Below, piece by piece: positions 1 to 9,304 of a stretch of 48,367 bases of DNA. The stretch is from Akkermansia muciniphila. Its GTDB lineage: Bacteria > Verrucomicrobiota > Verrucomicrobiia > Verrucomicrobiales > Akkermansiaceae. The notes under the pieces are model-generated. The model saw only the letters and a program-made list of their open reading frames with translations, did not search any database and was not told the DNA's origin. The translations under genes and the position numbers were made by a program. How positions within the stretch are numbered: the stretch's first letter is position 1; each line of letters starts with the position of its first letter. Location: positions 1-48,367 of the forward strand of contig CAMDCV010000031.1 in the NCBI GenBank assembly GCA_945890645.1, in the 5' to 3' direction.

Positions 1-891
1 GGCGAAATGGCATGGATGGAGCGCAATCAAGATCGACGCTGCGATCCACGTGAGGTGCTGCCGGGCTGCGCGACTGTCATTTGTCTGGGGCTCAACTATT
101 ATCCCGGCGACAATCCGGGCACCGATGACTACCGCATCGCCCGCTACGCTTGGAACAATGACTACCACGATTTGATCGGCACGATGTTGCAGCAACTCGA
201 TCAGCGCCTCCAGGAAATGGGCGGTACACAGCGTTACTACGTCGATACCGGACCCGTGCTGGAGCGCGATTTCGCTAGCGATGCCGGCCTTGGTTGGAAT
301 GGCAAAAGCACTGTGCAAATCCATCGCACCTACGGCACATGGTTGTTTCTCGCAGAAATTCTCACCACGCTGAAGATTCCCACCGATGCACCATTCGGCG
401 ATCACTGTGGCAAGTGCACGCGCTGCATCACCGCTTGCCCCACACAGGCCATCATCAGCCCGCATAAGGTCGATGCCCGGCGCTGCATTTCGTATCTCAC
501 CATCGAACACAAGCAGTCGATTCCCCTCGAGTTTCGTCGCGCCATGGGCGACCGCATCTACGGTTGCGATGACTGTCTCAGCGCCTGTCCGTGGAATCGA
601 TTTGCGCAAATTTCCCAGCAATCGCAATTCCATGCACGAGAGGAAATTTTCCAGCATCGGCTGCGAGATTTTTTGCTACTTGATGATGATACCTTCCGCA
701 ACGTTTTTGCAAAGTCGCCGATCAAGCGCATCAAGCGCAATCGTTTTTTACGCAATGTCTGTGTGGCGCTAGGAAATACCGGTAACCGCGAAGATCTTCC
801 TGCCTTAGAATTGGCCGCCAAGGACGAAGACGCCTTAATCGCCGAACATGCACTATGGGCCGTCGAAGAGATTCGCTCTCGTTATCTTTGA
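1..891 (+). CDS. queG: Epoxyqueuosine reductase QueG, 5'-truncated by the window edge
   Basis: QueG performs the last step of queuosine synthesis, the cobalamin- and Fe-S-dependent reduction of epoxyqueuosine in tRNA. The frame is open from base 1, so the first ~60-80 residues lie outside the window; the ATG at base 7 is internal. Visible features: the DTGPVLERDFA segment, which holds the family's catalytic Asp; a first ferredoxin motif, CGKCTRCITACP; a second, CDDCLSACPWN; and a C-terminal HEAT-repeat-like helical pair, the usual QueG tail. It converges on the sulfatase gene with a 30-base gap and no clear terminator. Identity is secure; the true start is not visible. Confidence 0.95.
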   Translation, partial: GEMAWMERNQDRRCDPREVLPGCATVICLGLNYYPGDNPGTDDYRIARYAWNNDYHDLIGTMLQQLDQRLQEMGGTQRYYVDTGPVLERDFASDAGLGWNGKSTVQIHRTYGTWLFLAEILTTLKIPTDAPFGDHCGKCTRCITACPTQAIISPHKVDARRCISYLTIEHKQSIPLEFRRAMGDRIYGCDDCLSACPWNRFAQISQQSQFHAREEIFQHRLRDFLLLDDDTFRNVFAKSPIKRIKRNRFLRNVCVALGNTGNREDLPALELAAKDEDALIAEHALWAVEEIRSRYL

Positions 892-921
892 CAAGTTGTA
901 AATTTTTTTTAGTTAGATTTT

Positions 922-2388
922 TCAACGAAGCCATTGCGGATAGATCGGAGCCAGATCGAGAGGATCGTGGCATTCTTTCTGCAGCTGCTGCAACTTGGCA
1001 AACAGACGCTTTTGGATTGCATAGTTTTTCGCACTCTCAGGAAGTTGATTTTTTTCTAACGGATCTTTGGCAAGATCGAACAGCATCGCCACCTTGCCCT
1101 GGGGGTACAGGATCATTTTGTAGTTGCCATCGATCACCGCGCGTTGCGCATTCTCCTGAAAAGCACCATAGATTCCATCGTAATGCATTTTCTCCTTACC
1201 CTGAAGAATCGGCATCAGACTTTTAAAATCCACACCACTGCGATCCGCGCCCGCGAGTTCGAGGGCTGTGGCCATCGCGTCTTGCAAGTAGATACGTTCT
1301 TCGATGACTTTACCTTGGGGAATGCTGGGGCCACTGATGACAAACGGAACGCGTAGTGAATGCTCATACATATTCTGCTTTCCCATCAGGCCATGACGTC
1401 CCAATGCCAAGCCATGATCTGCCGTAAAAATGACAATGGTATTATCCCGCAGACCGTTGGTCTCTAACGCCTTGAGAATGCGGCCGATTTGCTCATCGGT
1501 GTGCGATACCATCGCGTAGTATTCATGACGATGCGTGCGAATGGAAAATTCCGTGCGCGGAAAGGGTGCCAGCTTCTCATCGCGCATGACGTTTTTCCCA
1601 TTAGCCCCTTCCAACCCCATCATAGCGCGATGTTTTTGAATCGGTTCATAGTTTTCGGGCAGAGGAATGGCTGCCACATCATATTGGTCGAGCCACCGTT
1701 GCGGCGCTTGACGGGGATCGTGCGGTGCATTGAAGGCGAGATACATGAAAAATGGTTTCTTATCCCCTGCCGCTTGTTTGACAAATGACTCAGCATCATC
1801 GGCAAGCACCTCCGACCAATGCTTGCCACCTTGCCAAAAGCCTTCGTTTTTCGGATCGGATGATTTCCAAACATCCGCTTTGCCTTCTAGAGGGCGGTTG
1901 TAGGATGCGGCTACCGTTGATGGCATTCCTGGACGAATATTCAGCGTGTGATCGAAAATTTTTGTCGCATCGGCTTCGACATGCCATTTGCCCGAGAGGT
2001 AGGTCGTATATCCCGCCCTCTTCATGCGCTGCGACCAGGTCTGACCTGCCGCTACTGTCGCGGCAAATTTGGATTTTTCTTCGTGTTGAGTTTTCCAAAC
2101 GTATCGACCTGTTAATAGCATGGAACGGCTCGCGACGCACACGGCACCATGCCACGCGCCCATGTTGTAGGCCTGTCGGAATACCGTGCCGGATTGATAA
2201 AGAGCATCGAGATTCGGAGTGATCAGTGCACTTTTTTCCGCTCCCCACATCTTCCCGGCGGTGATGGTATCGGGCGCTTGGTCATCGGTAAAAATAAAGA
2301 CGATGTTCGGCTTTTCGGCTGCCTGAATGATAGCCAAAGTAGCCAGCACTGCGACCCATAGAGTGAATGCGAATTGTTTCATGCTCAT
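922..2388 (-). CDS. Secreted sulfatase (type I, alkaline-phosphatase fold)
   Basis: This sulfatase hydrolyses sulfate esters, probably on a polysaccharide; the substrate cannot be read from the sequence. A signal peptide (hydrophobic residues ~5-24, ending IIQAA) indicates export. Metal-binding Asp35-Asp36 lie in FIFTDDQAP. The formylglycine site is C84-V-A-S-R followed by SMLLTGR, with Ala at the usual Pro position; (C/S)x(P/A)xR is tolerated by the maturation enzyme. GKWH and the TADHG metal-ligand segment follow. Length (488 aa) is normal. The start lies 6 bases after the stop of the next sulfatase, so the two are cotranscribed. The formylglycine-generating enzyme is not in the window. Confidence 0.92.
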   Translation of the reverse strand: MSMKQFAFTLWVAVLATLAIIQAAEKPNIVFIFTDDQAPDTITAGKMWGAEKSALITPNLDALYQSGTVFRQAYNMGAWHGAVCVASRSMLLTGRYVWKTQHEEKSKFAATVAAGQTWSQRMKRAGYTTYLSGKWHVEADATKIFDHTLNIRPGMPSTVAASYNRPLEGKADVWKSSDPKNEGFWQGGKHWSEVLADDAESFVKQAAGDKKPFFMYLAFNAPHDPRQAPQRWLDQYDVAAIPLPENYEPIQKHRAMMGLEGANGKNVMRDEKLAPFPRTEFSIRTHRHEYYAMVSHTDEQIGRILKALETNGLRDNTIVIFTADHGLALGRHGLMGKQNMYEHSLRVPFVISGPSIPQGKVIEERIYLQDAMATALELAGADRSGVDFKSLMPILQGKEKMHYDGIYGAFQENAQRAVIDGNYKMILYPQGKVAMLFDLAKDPLEKNQLPESAKNYAIQKRLFAKLQQLQKECHDPLDLAPIYPQWLR

Positions 2389-2394
2389 GGGATG

Positions 2395-3867
2395 TTATTT
2401 TATTCTCACTGCGCCACGACCATTGGGCTTGTCTGCAGTAAAACGAGGATTATTGATCGGAAATTTCGCGCCCACTTGCTGTTGCCATTGATTCAACTCG
2501 GCCAGCATCGATTTGACTTTTTCCGGTTGTTCTTGGGCGAGGTTTTTGATTTCGCTGAGATCCTCAGTCAAATCAAACAATTCCATTCGCTGATCCTCAT
2601 ACCAATAAATGAGCTTTAGATCGCCACGACGGATCGCCGCACTGGGCGCGCTGCCTTGGTTGCCATAATGCGGATAATGCCAGAACAAGGCTCTTTCGCT
2701 CGCAGTTCCCTCCAGCGCTTGGCGCAAACTCACACCATCGAGTTGCAATCCCTCGGGCTTTTTCACTCCTGCGGCATCCAATAACGTAGGAAAAAAATCA
2801 GGGCTACTCACCGGCGTGGCGATGCTGCTTCCCGGCTTGGTAACACCCGGCCAAACCACGACTAACGGCTCGCGAATACCGCCCTCATACATCCAGCCTT
2901 TGCCACCACGCAAAGGCGCGTTCGATGTCGGCCACCCTTCGCTGGTGGAAAGTCCGCCATTATCACCTGTAAAAATGATCAGCGTGCGATCACGCAATTT
3001 CAGCTCTTCCAATTTCGCTATCACCTTGCCCACGGCCATATCCATCGCCTCAACCATCGCCGCATACACCACATGATCTTGCGTCAAACGCACATCGCGC
3101 GGTTCCTCGCGGCCCCACTTTTCCTGCAATCCCAGCTTCTTGCGTTTCTCTTCGTACTTTTTCCGCAAATCTTCCCGCGCCATCAGGGGCGTATGTACGT
3201 CGTAAAATGAATAGTAGGCGAAAAACGGTTTATCTTTGTTCTGTTCGATGAATTTCGCAGTCTCCATCGCCAATCGATCCGGCAAATGCTCTCCTGCGGG
3301 ACCGTCGCTCAGCTTCGGATTGTTGTAGGGAGAAAAGTAGCCCTTGCCACCATATGGTCCACCTCCTTTATGGCCACCGAGATTGATATCAAATCCGAAA
3401 TTTTCCGGCGAGTTGCCCTCGGGTCCCAAATGCCACTTGCCCGCAAAAAATGTCGCATAGCCCGCTTGTTTCAGTGCCGATGCCAGAGTCGGCGTGCCCA
3501 ACTTCAACCGATCCGCATAAGGTGCCGGCAGTAGTTTCGTATTGCGTTTCCAATCCTCGGGCTGAAGCGGTGCACCAATGTAATCAGTAATCCCCGTGCG
3601 CTGTGGCCACTGGCCACTCATGATGCTCGCTCGCGTGGGCGAACACACCGGACATGCCGCATAAGCATCGGTGAAACGCGCGCCCTCACGCGCAAGACGG
3701 TCGATATTCGGCGTCTCGTAAAATGTGCTGCCGTAGCAACCAATGTCGCGTTGGCCGAGATCATCCACGAGAAAAAATACCACATTCAGTGGCTTTTCTG
3801 CAGACCATGCGGGAAATATCGCAAACAAAAATGTATAAAGGAGGCGTGTGAACATAAGAGAGTACAT
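2395..3867 (-). CDS. Secreted sulfatase (type I)
   Basis: Second sulfatase of the tandem pair, first in transcription order. From the ATG at 3867 it has a signal peptide (MYSLMFTRLLYTFLFAIFP, cleavage near AWSA), the metal-binding LVDD segment at about 34-36, the canonical formylglycine motif C75-S-P-T-R with ASIMSGQ, then AGKWHLG, a conserved His in VHTPLMAR and FTGDNGG. It is 490 aa, typical for the family. The frame opens further upstream only to a TTG at 3894; an ATG at 3855 is an alternative and would still leave a signal peptide. A HAD phosphatase lies 72 bases upstream on the same strand. The pair probably attacks different sulfate positions of one glycan (inference). Confidence 0.93.
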   Translation of the reverse strand: MYSLMFTRLLYTFLFAIFPAWSAEKPLNVVFFLVDDLGQRDIGCYGSTFYETPNIDRLAREGARFTDAYAACPVCSPTRASIMSGQWPQRTGITDYIGAPLQPEDWKRNTKLLPAPYADRLKLGTPTLASALKQAGYATFFAGKWHLGPEGNSPENFGFDINLGGHKGGGPYGGKGYFSPYNNPKLSDGPAGEHLPDRLAMETAKFIEQNKDKPFFAYYSFYDVHTPLMAREDLRKKYEEKRKKLGLQEKWGREEPRDVRLTQDHVVYAAMVEAMDMAVGKVIAKLEELKLRDRTLIIFTGDNGGLSTSEGWPTSNAPLRGGKGWMYEGGIREPLVVVWPGVTKPGSSIATPVSSPDFFPTLLDAAGVKKPEGLQLDGVSLRQALEGTASERALFWHYPHYGNQGSAPSAAIRRGDLKLIYWYEDQRMELFDLTEDLSEIKNLAQEQPEKVKSMLAELNQWQQQVGAKFPINNPRFTADKPNGRGAVRIK

Positions 3868-3939
3868 ACCCTCGTGCGTAACCGAATCGTTCAAAAAAAC
3901 GACTGCATGACAGCCTCAATCGACGATAAATTCTGCGTC

Positions 3940-4548
3940 TTAGACCGACATCGGGCATGGCACTTCCACCACCATCATCCCCGCTGCACGCGCGGATTCG
4001 ATTCCGGCCGGAGCGTCTTCAAGAGCAAGGCATTTCATGGGTGATACTCCCAATCGACGGGCTGCCTCGATGTAAATGTCTGGTGAAGGTTTACCGTGGA
4101 CCACGTCATCCGCCGTGATTACCTCATCGAACCAATCGGAAACACCAACGATTTGCAGCGTTTTTTCAATCACAAAACGTGAACCACCTGTCGCGATGCC
4201 CATGGGTACCTTGCCACGCTGACTGCGGGCAAAGTCTGCCACTTCATCAATTAATTCCACTTGGTGTAATTTGCGCAAAAACGCTTCCCGCTTCGATAAA
4301 GCGACGCGCGACGGATCGAGCTTTAATCCATACTCGGCGTTCAATTCTATGACAATATCCTTAGTGGGACGCCCGCCCATCGCGTAGAAAACATCTTCCG
4401 CCAACACATTCGCGGCACCGAATTGAGCCAAAGCCTCGCACCATGCCTGAAAATGCGCGGGCATCGAGTTGACCAGAGTGCCGTCACAATCAAAAATGAT
4501 AGCGGAAAATTGCTGATTAGGGATGTTAAGTGAACCGACTGTGGCCAT
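3940..4548 (-). CDS. HAD-superfamily phosphatase (beta-phosphoglucomutase-like)
   Basis: Haloacid-dehalogenase-fold hydrolase of 202 aa with a small helical cap. Motif I is FDCDGTLVNS near residue 20 (nucleophile Asp and acid/base Asp). Motif II is the Thr of GIATGGSRF, motif III the Lys of HGKPSPDIY, motif IV the ALEDAPAGIESARAAGM segment. This order matches the beta-phosphoglucomutase / sugar-phosphatase branch (YqaB-like), but cap residues do not settle a substrate. The stop is 72 bases from the first sulfatase, so a role in sugar-phosphate metabolism after glycan breakdown is possible but not shown. It is divergent from ispH. Confidence 0.85.
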   Translation of the reverse strand: MATVGSLNIPNQQFSAIIFDCDGTLVNSMPAHFQAWCEALAQFGAANVLAEDVFYAMGGRPTKDIVIELNAEYGLKLDPSRVALSKREAFLRKLHQVELIDEVADFARSQRGKVPMGIATGGSRFVIEKTLQIVGVSDWFDEVITADDVVHGKPSPDIYIEAARRLGVSPMKCLALEDAPAGIESARAAGMMVVEVPCPMSV

Positions 4549-4570
4549 GGCGGCATGGGTGTAGCAGACT

Positions 4571-4588
4571 CGCTTGATATGACAAGCG
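4571..4588. repeat. Perfect 6-6-6 inverted repeat between HAD gene and ispH
   Basis: CGCTTG, six bases, then CAAGCG: a perfect 6-bp dyad 23 bases upstream of the HAD start and 142 bases upstream of ispH. The position in a divergent intergenic region suits an operator; no regulator can be assigned. Confidence 0.4.
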
Positions 4589-4691
4589 CGACCTGCAAAA
4601 AAAAACGAACTATTTTATGCTGCCATGATTCTGCTTCATCGGGCAACTTTTGGCGCAAATCGGCCCTCTATCTCAAGCGAATTATTCTTTA

Positions 4692-4719
4692 TTGGTAAAT
4701 TGGCCATTCTGCGTTAAAA
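4692..4719 (+). promoter_or_regulatory. Possible sigma70-type promoter of ispH
   Basis: TTGGTA (4692-4697), a 16-base spacer, then TTAAAA (4714-4719), ending 10 bases before the ispH ATG. Both boxes are imperfect. The spacing would give a leader of only ~4 bases, like other promoters in this window. Confidence 0.3.
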
Positions 4720-4729
4720 CACCCCTGTC

Positions 4730-5998
4730 ATGCCCCAACCCGCTGAAAGCAGCATCAAACGCTCCCGAGTCAATGTGCGCCGCCCCGATGTGATGGAACT
4801 CGTCACCGCGGAAGTAGCTAAGCACTACAAATCCTCGATCGTTGAACGACTTCGCGACTTCCACGGCGAACTTGTCATAGGCTCGACCACTCTGCGCCTC
4901 GCTCAGGAATTCGGCTTTTGTTACGGTGTCGAGCGCGCCATCGACCTCGCCTATGCATCGCGCAAGGTGTTTCCCGATAGCCGCATCTTTCTCATCGGTG
5001 AAATCATTCACAACCCAGAAGTGAACCGCCAGCTCGTGGATATGGGTATTGTCTCGCTCCCGTGGCAAGAACTCAGTTCCGACTACGATAACCTCAATGC
5101 CGACGATGTCGTAATCGTGCCCGCCTTCGGAGCGCCGACCAATTTCATGGATAAAATCGACGCCAAAGGTTGTTACATCGTCGACACCACTTGTGGAGAC
5201 GTCATGAAAGTTTGGCGACGCGTTCGCTCCTACGCCAAAGACGCCATCACCAGTATCATCCACGGAAAAGCAGGCCATGAGGAAACTCGCGCCACCGCCT
5301 CTCGCGCCATGGGCGAAGATGGCAAAGGACACTATCTCATTATACTAACTCTTGAGCATACCGATTACGTCTGCCGCTACATCACCGGACAGGGCAATCG
5401 AGAGGAATTTCTTACCAAGTTCGCCGATGCCATTTCGCCGGGCTTCGATCCCGACCACCATCTTTCTCATGTAGGTGTCGCCAATCAAACGACGATGCTG
5501 AAAAGCGAAACGGAGGAAATCCAAAAACGCATCAAAGCCGCGATCTTCCAACGCGATGGCCATGCCGATCGTTTTCAAATGTTCGACACCATTTGTGGCG
5601 CTACGCAAGAAAGACAAGACGCACTTTTCGATATGCTGCGCAAGCCCATGGACGTATTGTTAGTTGTCGGCGGCTATAACAGTTCCAACACCACCCACCT
5701 CGTGGAAATCGGCGAACAAAACCTGCCCACTTTTTTCATCAGAAATGCGGAATGCCTCGCTTCACTGGAACAAATCATCCACTACGACCTTCACGAAAAA
5801 CAGGAAATCTCCAGCGCTTACCCTCAATTTCTGTTAGGCGATGCTCCATCCGTGATCGGCATTACCGCCGGTGCTTCTTGTCCGAATAATTTGATCGAAG
5901 ATGCCATCGTAAAAGTCTTTTCGTTGCGCGGAATCAGCCGAGATCAAATTCATGCAGTACTTGGCACCTCAGGCTCTGGCGCGAAACAAACGACCTAA
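4730..5998 (+). CDS. ispH: 4-hydroxy-3-methylbut-2-enyl diphosphate reductase IspH (long form)
   Basis: IspH is the last enzyme of the MEP isoprenoid pathway, a 4Fe-4S enzyme making IPP and DMAPP. The three cluster cysteines are visible: C64 (FGFCYGVERAI), C155 (TTCGDVMKVW) and C289 (TICGATQERQ). Other family motifs are GEIIHNPEVN, HGKAGHEET, VVGGYNSSNTTHL and ITAGASCPNNLIED. At 422 aa it is about 100 residues longer than the E. coli enzyme and resembles the plant/cyanobacterial long form, with an N-terminal extension of ~50 residues before the first motif. Its last 30 bases overlap the 3' end of the opposing RND gene. No Shine-Dalgarno sequence precedes the ATG. Confidence 0.96.
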   Translation: MPQPAESSIKRSRVNVRRPDVMELVTAEVAKHYKSSIVERLRDFHGELVIGSTTLRLAQEFGFCYGVERAIDLAYASRKVFPDSRIFLIGEIIHNPEVNRQLVDMGIVSLPWQELSSDYDNLNADDVVIVPAFGAPTNFMDKIDAKGCYIVDTTCGDVMKVWRRVRSYAKDAITSIIHGKAGHEETRATASRAMGEDGKGHYLIILTLEHTDYVCRYITGQGNREEFLTKFADAISPGFDPDHHLSHVGVANQTTMLKSETEEIQKRIKAAIFQRDGHADRFQMFDTICGATQERQDALFDMLRKPMDVLLVVGGYNSSNTTHLVEIGEQNLPTFFIRNAECLASLEQIIHYDLHEKQEISSAYPQFLLGDAPSVIGITAGASCPNNLIEDAIVKVFSLRGISRDQIHAVLGTSGSGAKQTT

Positions 5999-8900
5999 CA
6001 AATCGCGAATATCGCCCATCACCAGATAGACGCAGGGCACGAGATACAACATGATCACGGTAGAAAACAAACTGCCGAATCCTAACGAAACAGCCATTGG
6101 CACCAAAAAGCGCGCCTGCATGTCGGTCTCCATCAACATTGGAAACAGTCCGAGAAATGTGGTGATGGATGTGAGAAAAATTGCGCGAAACCGTCGTGCC
6201 CCCGCAAGTTCCGCCGCCTCGATTTCTGATCCACCCGCATCACGATAGTCATTGATGAAATCTACCATAACCAAAGAGTCATTGACCACCACTCCTGCCA
6301 GCGCCACGACGCCGACCAATGACATAATACTCAGCGACATACCCAACGCCACATGTCCCCAGATCGCGCCCACGACGCCGAAGGGAATCACGCCGAGAAT
6401 GATCAAGGGCTGAAAGTAGCTTTTCAGTGGAATCGCAATCAGCACATACATGATGAGTAGTGCGAAGAGAAATTTGGTGCCGATCTCGCGCACGCTATCG
6501 CGCTGATCTTTTTGTTCACCCTCATAGTCGTAGCTCACACCAGGAAATGTATGCGATAAGTTATCTAACACTTCCGTTGTGAATTTTGTCACCACTTCGT
6601 TGGCATTCGCGTTCACCACGTCAGCCATGACCTTGATCGAGCGCTCGCGGTCCGTGCGCTGAATCGAAGACGGACCACGTCCCCGCTCAAAAACCGCCAC
6701 TTGCAGGAGTGGCACCATTGCACCATCAGCCGTGCGGATTTTCATCTCTTCCAAGCTCGCCATTTCATGACGCTCGTGATCGGTATAGCGCACCATCACT
6801 TTTACTTCATCACGACCACGTTGAAAGCGCTGCACCTCACTACCATAAAATCCATCGCGCAGTTGCGCGGCCACATCATCGAGTCGCAGGCCTAACGATT
6901 CCGCCAATGGCGTCAGGCGAAGCAAGCGCCATTCGTCTTTACCGAGGCTATTGCTATCGGAAATATCCACTACGCCCTGATACTCGGCGAGTTTCTCTTT
7001 TACATACGCAGTCGCTTGTTCCAGTTGTTGTAGATTGCGTGATGTCAGCAGGAAGTCGATGGCATTGCCTCCTGCTGCTGTTTCAGCGCGGAAAGTTAAC
7101 TTAACCGCACCCGGCAAAGAGCCAGCCCGCTCGCGCCACTCATTGGCGAGAAATTCCGCGGAAACACCTCGCTCGGACGATGCATGCAATTCTAACGTAA
7201 CTTCACCCAGATGCGATGCTTGAGGTGTACCAAGCGACACCATGTCCATCAAAAAAGGCTGAGTGCCCGCGCTCGCAAGAACATGCTTCACCACGGAACG
7301 ACCTTGCTGAGAAACGAACTCCTGCTCCATCTGCTGAGCAGCCATCTCTAGACGAGCCACCGCTTCCTGCGTTTGTGCAAAAGGTACCCCCTGCGCCATT
7401 TCCAACTTCGCACTGAGCACATCCCCTTCCACCTCCGGCATGAACTGACTCTTAATCCAACCGAAAGCAACCAATCCAGTCGTAATGATCATCAATGACA
7501 AAAAGGCAGCAATCGCCAAGTAGCGCCAACGCAGCATCCAGCGAAGACTCGGTTGATAGAGCACTCTCACAAATTTTTCCAACTGCTCGCCAAACCATCG
7601 TTGCCCACGGGTGATCGGACCAGCCTTGCGTTGACGATCCATTTTCCGCATCGTCGCCAAATGCGCAGGAAATACTAATTTCGTCAGCACCAAGGAACCC
7701 AGCAGTGTGGGGATGACCACCCAAGGAATGTTTGGCCAAATTTTTCCACTCACCCCACTTAAGCCAAGCATGGGCGTGAACGCCACACAGGTTGTAAGAA
7801 TACCAAAGGTTACCACGCCACCCAACTCATGGGTACCGCGCCACGATGCCTCATACGGATCCTCTCCGTTTTCAATGCGAGTGTATACGTTCTCACCCAC
7901 CACAATGGCATCATCCACTACAATCCCCAGAACCAGAATAAACGCGAACAATGAGATCATGTTGATCGATATGCCAAGATAGGGCATCATCCACACACCC
8001 ACGGCAAAAGAAGCAGGAATACTAAGGGCTACGAGCACTGCCAATTTAGGACGCAAAAACATAGCGATGCTCACCAGTACGAGAACCAGTCCTTGCAAAC
8101 CATCGTTAAACAACAATTCCATGCGCTTTTGCAGCCACACGCTCTGATCATTCCACACCGCTAATTTCACACCCTTTGGCAGATGCTGTTCGGCCTCTGC
8201 GACATACTGCCGTGCCATCCTAGCGATCGACAAAGTATCTTCATTGCCGACACGAAACACATTGACCAACATCGTGCGCTCACCGTCGAAACGCGCTTCG
8301 AGATCCACGTCAGCAAAGCCATCGATGATCCGTCCAATGTCTTTCACTTTCACGGCCGACCCATCCGCCGCAGTGGCAACTGTTGTTTCTAATAAATCCT
8401 CACCACGAAATTTTTTCCCTACCGTGCGAATGACTAGTTCCCCCGATCGCGTTTTTACGCTACCCCCCGGCATATCGAACGAGTCACGACGCAGTGCTTG
8501 AGCAATTTGTTCCATGCTCAGTTCGTAACGTCGCAATGCCTGCTCGGATACCTCCACCGATATTTCATACGGTCGCACGAGTGCCGTTTCTGCTTGGGTA
8601 ATTTTTGGCTTACCGCGCACAAGATGCTCCATGCGTTCTGCAAAATCAGTTGGCGGCCCTGCATCGTAGTCTAACAAATCGTCACGCACTTTTTCCGCAA
8701 GATGTTTCAGTGTCACTTCATCCGCATCCGCAATTACCGCCACGCTCATGACCTGATACTTAATGACCAAGTCTTCGATAACAGGCTTCTCCGCTTTTTC
8801 CGGTAGGGTCTTCAATGCATCCACACGCGACTTCACCCGGTCTTTTAATGTGCCCACATCAAAGCCACTCTCGACTTCGACTAATACGGAACCCGCATGC

Positions 8901-9160
8901 TGTGCGGCGGTCGAACGGATCCGTTTCACACCCTGCAAGTCCGCCACAGCTTCCTCGATCGGCAAGCAAATGCCTGTCTCCACTTCTTCCGGTGCGGCAT
9001 TCGGATACGGCACGCTTACCGAAATTGCATCAATCACTAACTCAGGGAAAATTTCTTTCCGCAGCGTAAACCATTTTGCAAATCCCGCCACGCACACAGA
9101 CAGCAGCAAAAAATTGGCTGCCACAGGATTGTTCGTGAACCAACGAATGACTGTCGCCAT
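5969..9160 (-). CDS. RND-family efflux permease (AcrB/HAE1-like)
   Basis: Inner-membrane proton-driven pump of 1063 aa. It starts with the typical cytoplasmic-end/TM1 pattern (VIRWFTNNPVAANF). Two porter-domain halves are separated by twelve membrane segments. TM4 contains LGIVVDDAIVVGENVY, whose paired Asp is the family's proton relay; the second half repeats the architecture (ALAGVVVNDSLVMVDFIN). ATG 9160 is preferred over an in-frame TTG two codons upstream because an AAGGAAGG Shine-Dalgarno sequence sits 7 bases before it. Neither a membrane-fusion adaptor nor a TolC-like channel is adjacent, so the pump must borrow partners or act alone. Substrate unknown. The 3' end overlaps ispH by 30 bases. 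Confidence 0.92.
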   Translation of the reverse strand: MATVIRWFTNNPVAANFLLLSVCVAGFAKWFTLRKEIFPELVIDAISVSVPYPNAAPEEVETGICLPIEEAVADLQGVKRIRSTAAQHAGSVLVEVESGFDVGTLKDRVKSRVDALKTLPEKAEKPVIEDLVIKYQVMSVAVIADADEVTLKHLAEKVRDDLLDYDAGPPTDFAERMEHLVRGKPKITQAETALVRPYEISVEVSEQALRRYELSMEQIAQALRRDSFDMPGGSVKTRSGELVIRTVGKKFRGEDLLETTVATAADGSAVKVKDIGRIIDGFADVDLEARFDGERTMLVNVFRVGNEDTLSIARMARQYVAEAEQHLPKGVKLAVWNDQSVWLQKRMELLFNDGLQGLVLVLVSIAMFLRPKLAVLVALSIPASFAVGVWMMPYLGISINMISLFAFILVLGIVVDDAIVVGENVYTRIENGEDPYEASWRGTHELGGVVTFGILTTCVAFTPMLGLSGVSGKIWPNIPWVVIPTLLGSLVLTKLVFPAHLATMRKMDRQRKAGPITRGQRWFGEQLEKFVRVLYQPSLRWMLRWRYLAIAAFLSLMIITTGLVAFGWIKSQFMPEVEGDVLSAKLEMAQGVPFAQTQEAVARLEMAAQQMEQEFVSQQGRSVVKHVLASAGTQPFLMDMVSLGTPQASHLGEVTLELHASSERGVSAEFLANEWRERAGSLPGAVKLTFRAETAAGGNAIDFLLTSRNLQQLEQATAYVKEKLAEYQGVVDISDSNSLGKDEWRLLRLTPLAESLGLRLDDVAAQLRDGFYGSEVQRFQRGRDEVKVMVRYTDHERHEMASLEEMKIRTADGAMVPLLQVAVFERGRGPSSIQRTDRERSIKVMADVVNANANEVVTKFTTEVLDNLSHTFPGVSYDYEGEQKDQRDSVREIGTKFLFALLIMYVLIAIPLKSYFQPLIILGVIPFGVVGAIWGHVALGMSLSIMSLVGVVALAGVVVNDSLVMVDFINDYRDAGGSEIEAAELAGARRFRAIFLTSITTFLGLFPMLMETDMQARFLVPMAVSLGFGSLFSTVIMLYLVPCVYLVMGDIRDLLGRLFRARA

Positions 9161-9167
9161 TAGCAAA

Positions 9168-9175
9168 CCTTCCTT
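9168..9175 (-). promoter_or_regulatory. Strong Shine-Dalgarno site of the RND permease gene
   Basis: On the minus strand AAGGAAGG lies 7 bases before ATG 9160. It is the clearest ribosome binding site noticed in the window and decides the start of the gene; most other genes here lack one. Confidence 0.75.
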
Positions 9176-9210
9176 TGATTCGAGTTTCGATTCAGTTGCT
9201 GCACAACTCT

Positions 9211-9238
9211 AGCATAATCCAGCCACGCTCTTTCTCAA
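9211..9238 (-). promoter_or_regulatory. Sigma70-type promoter of the RND permease gene
   Basis: On the minus strand TTGAGA (9238-9233), 16 bases, TATGCT (9216-9211). Predicted initiation near 9204 gives a ~44-base leader containing the Shine-Dalgarno site. Confidence 0.55.
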
Positions 9239-9304
9239 TGGAAAAAAGAATTTGTCTGTATAGTCCCACCATTACAATTTATCCTGTTACAAAGTAAAAT
9301 CATC

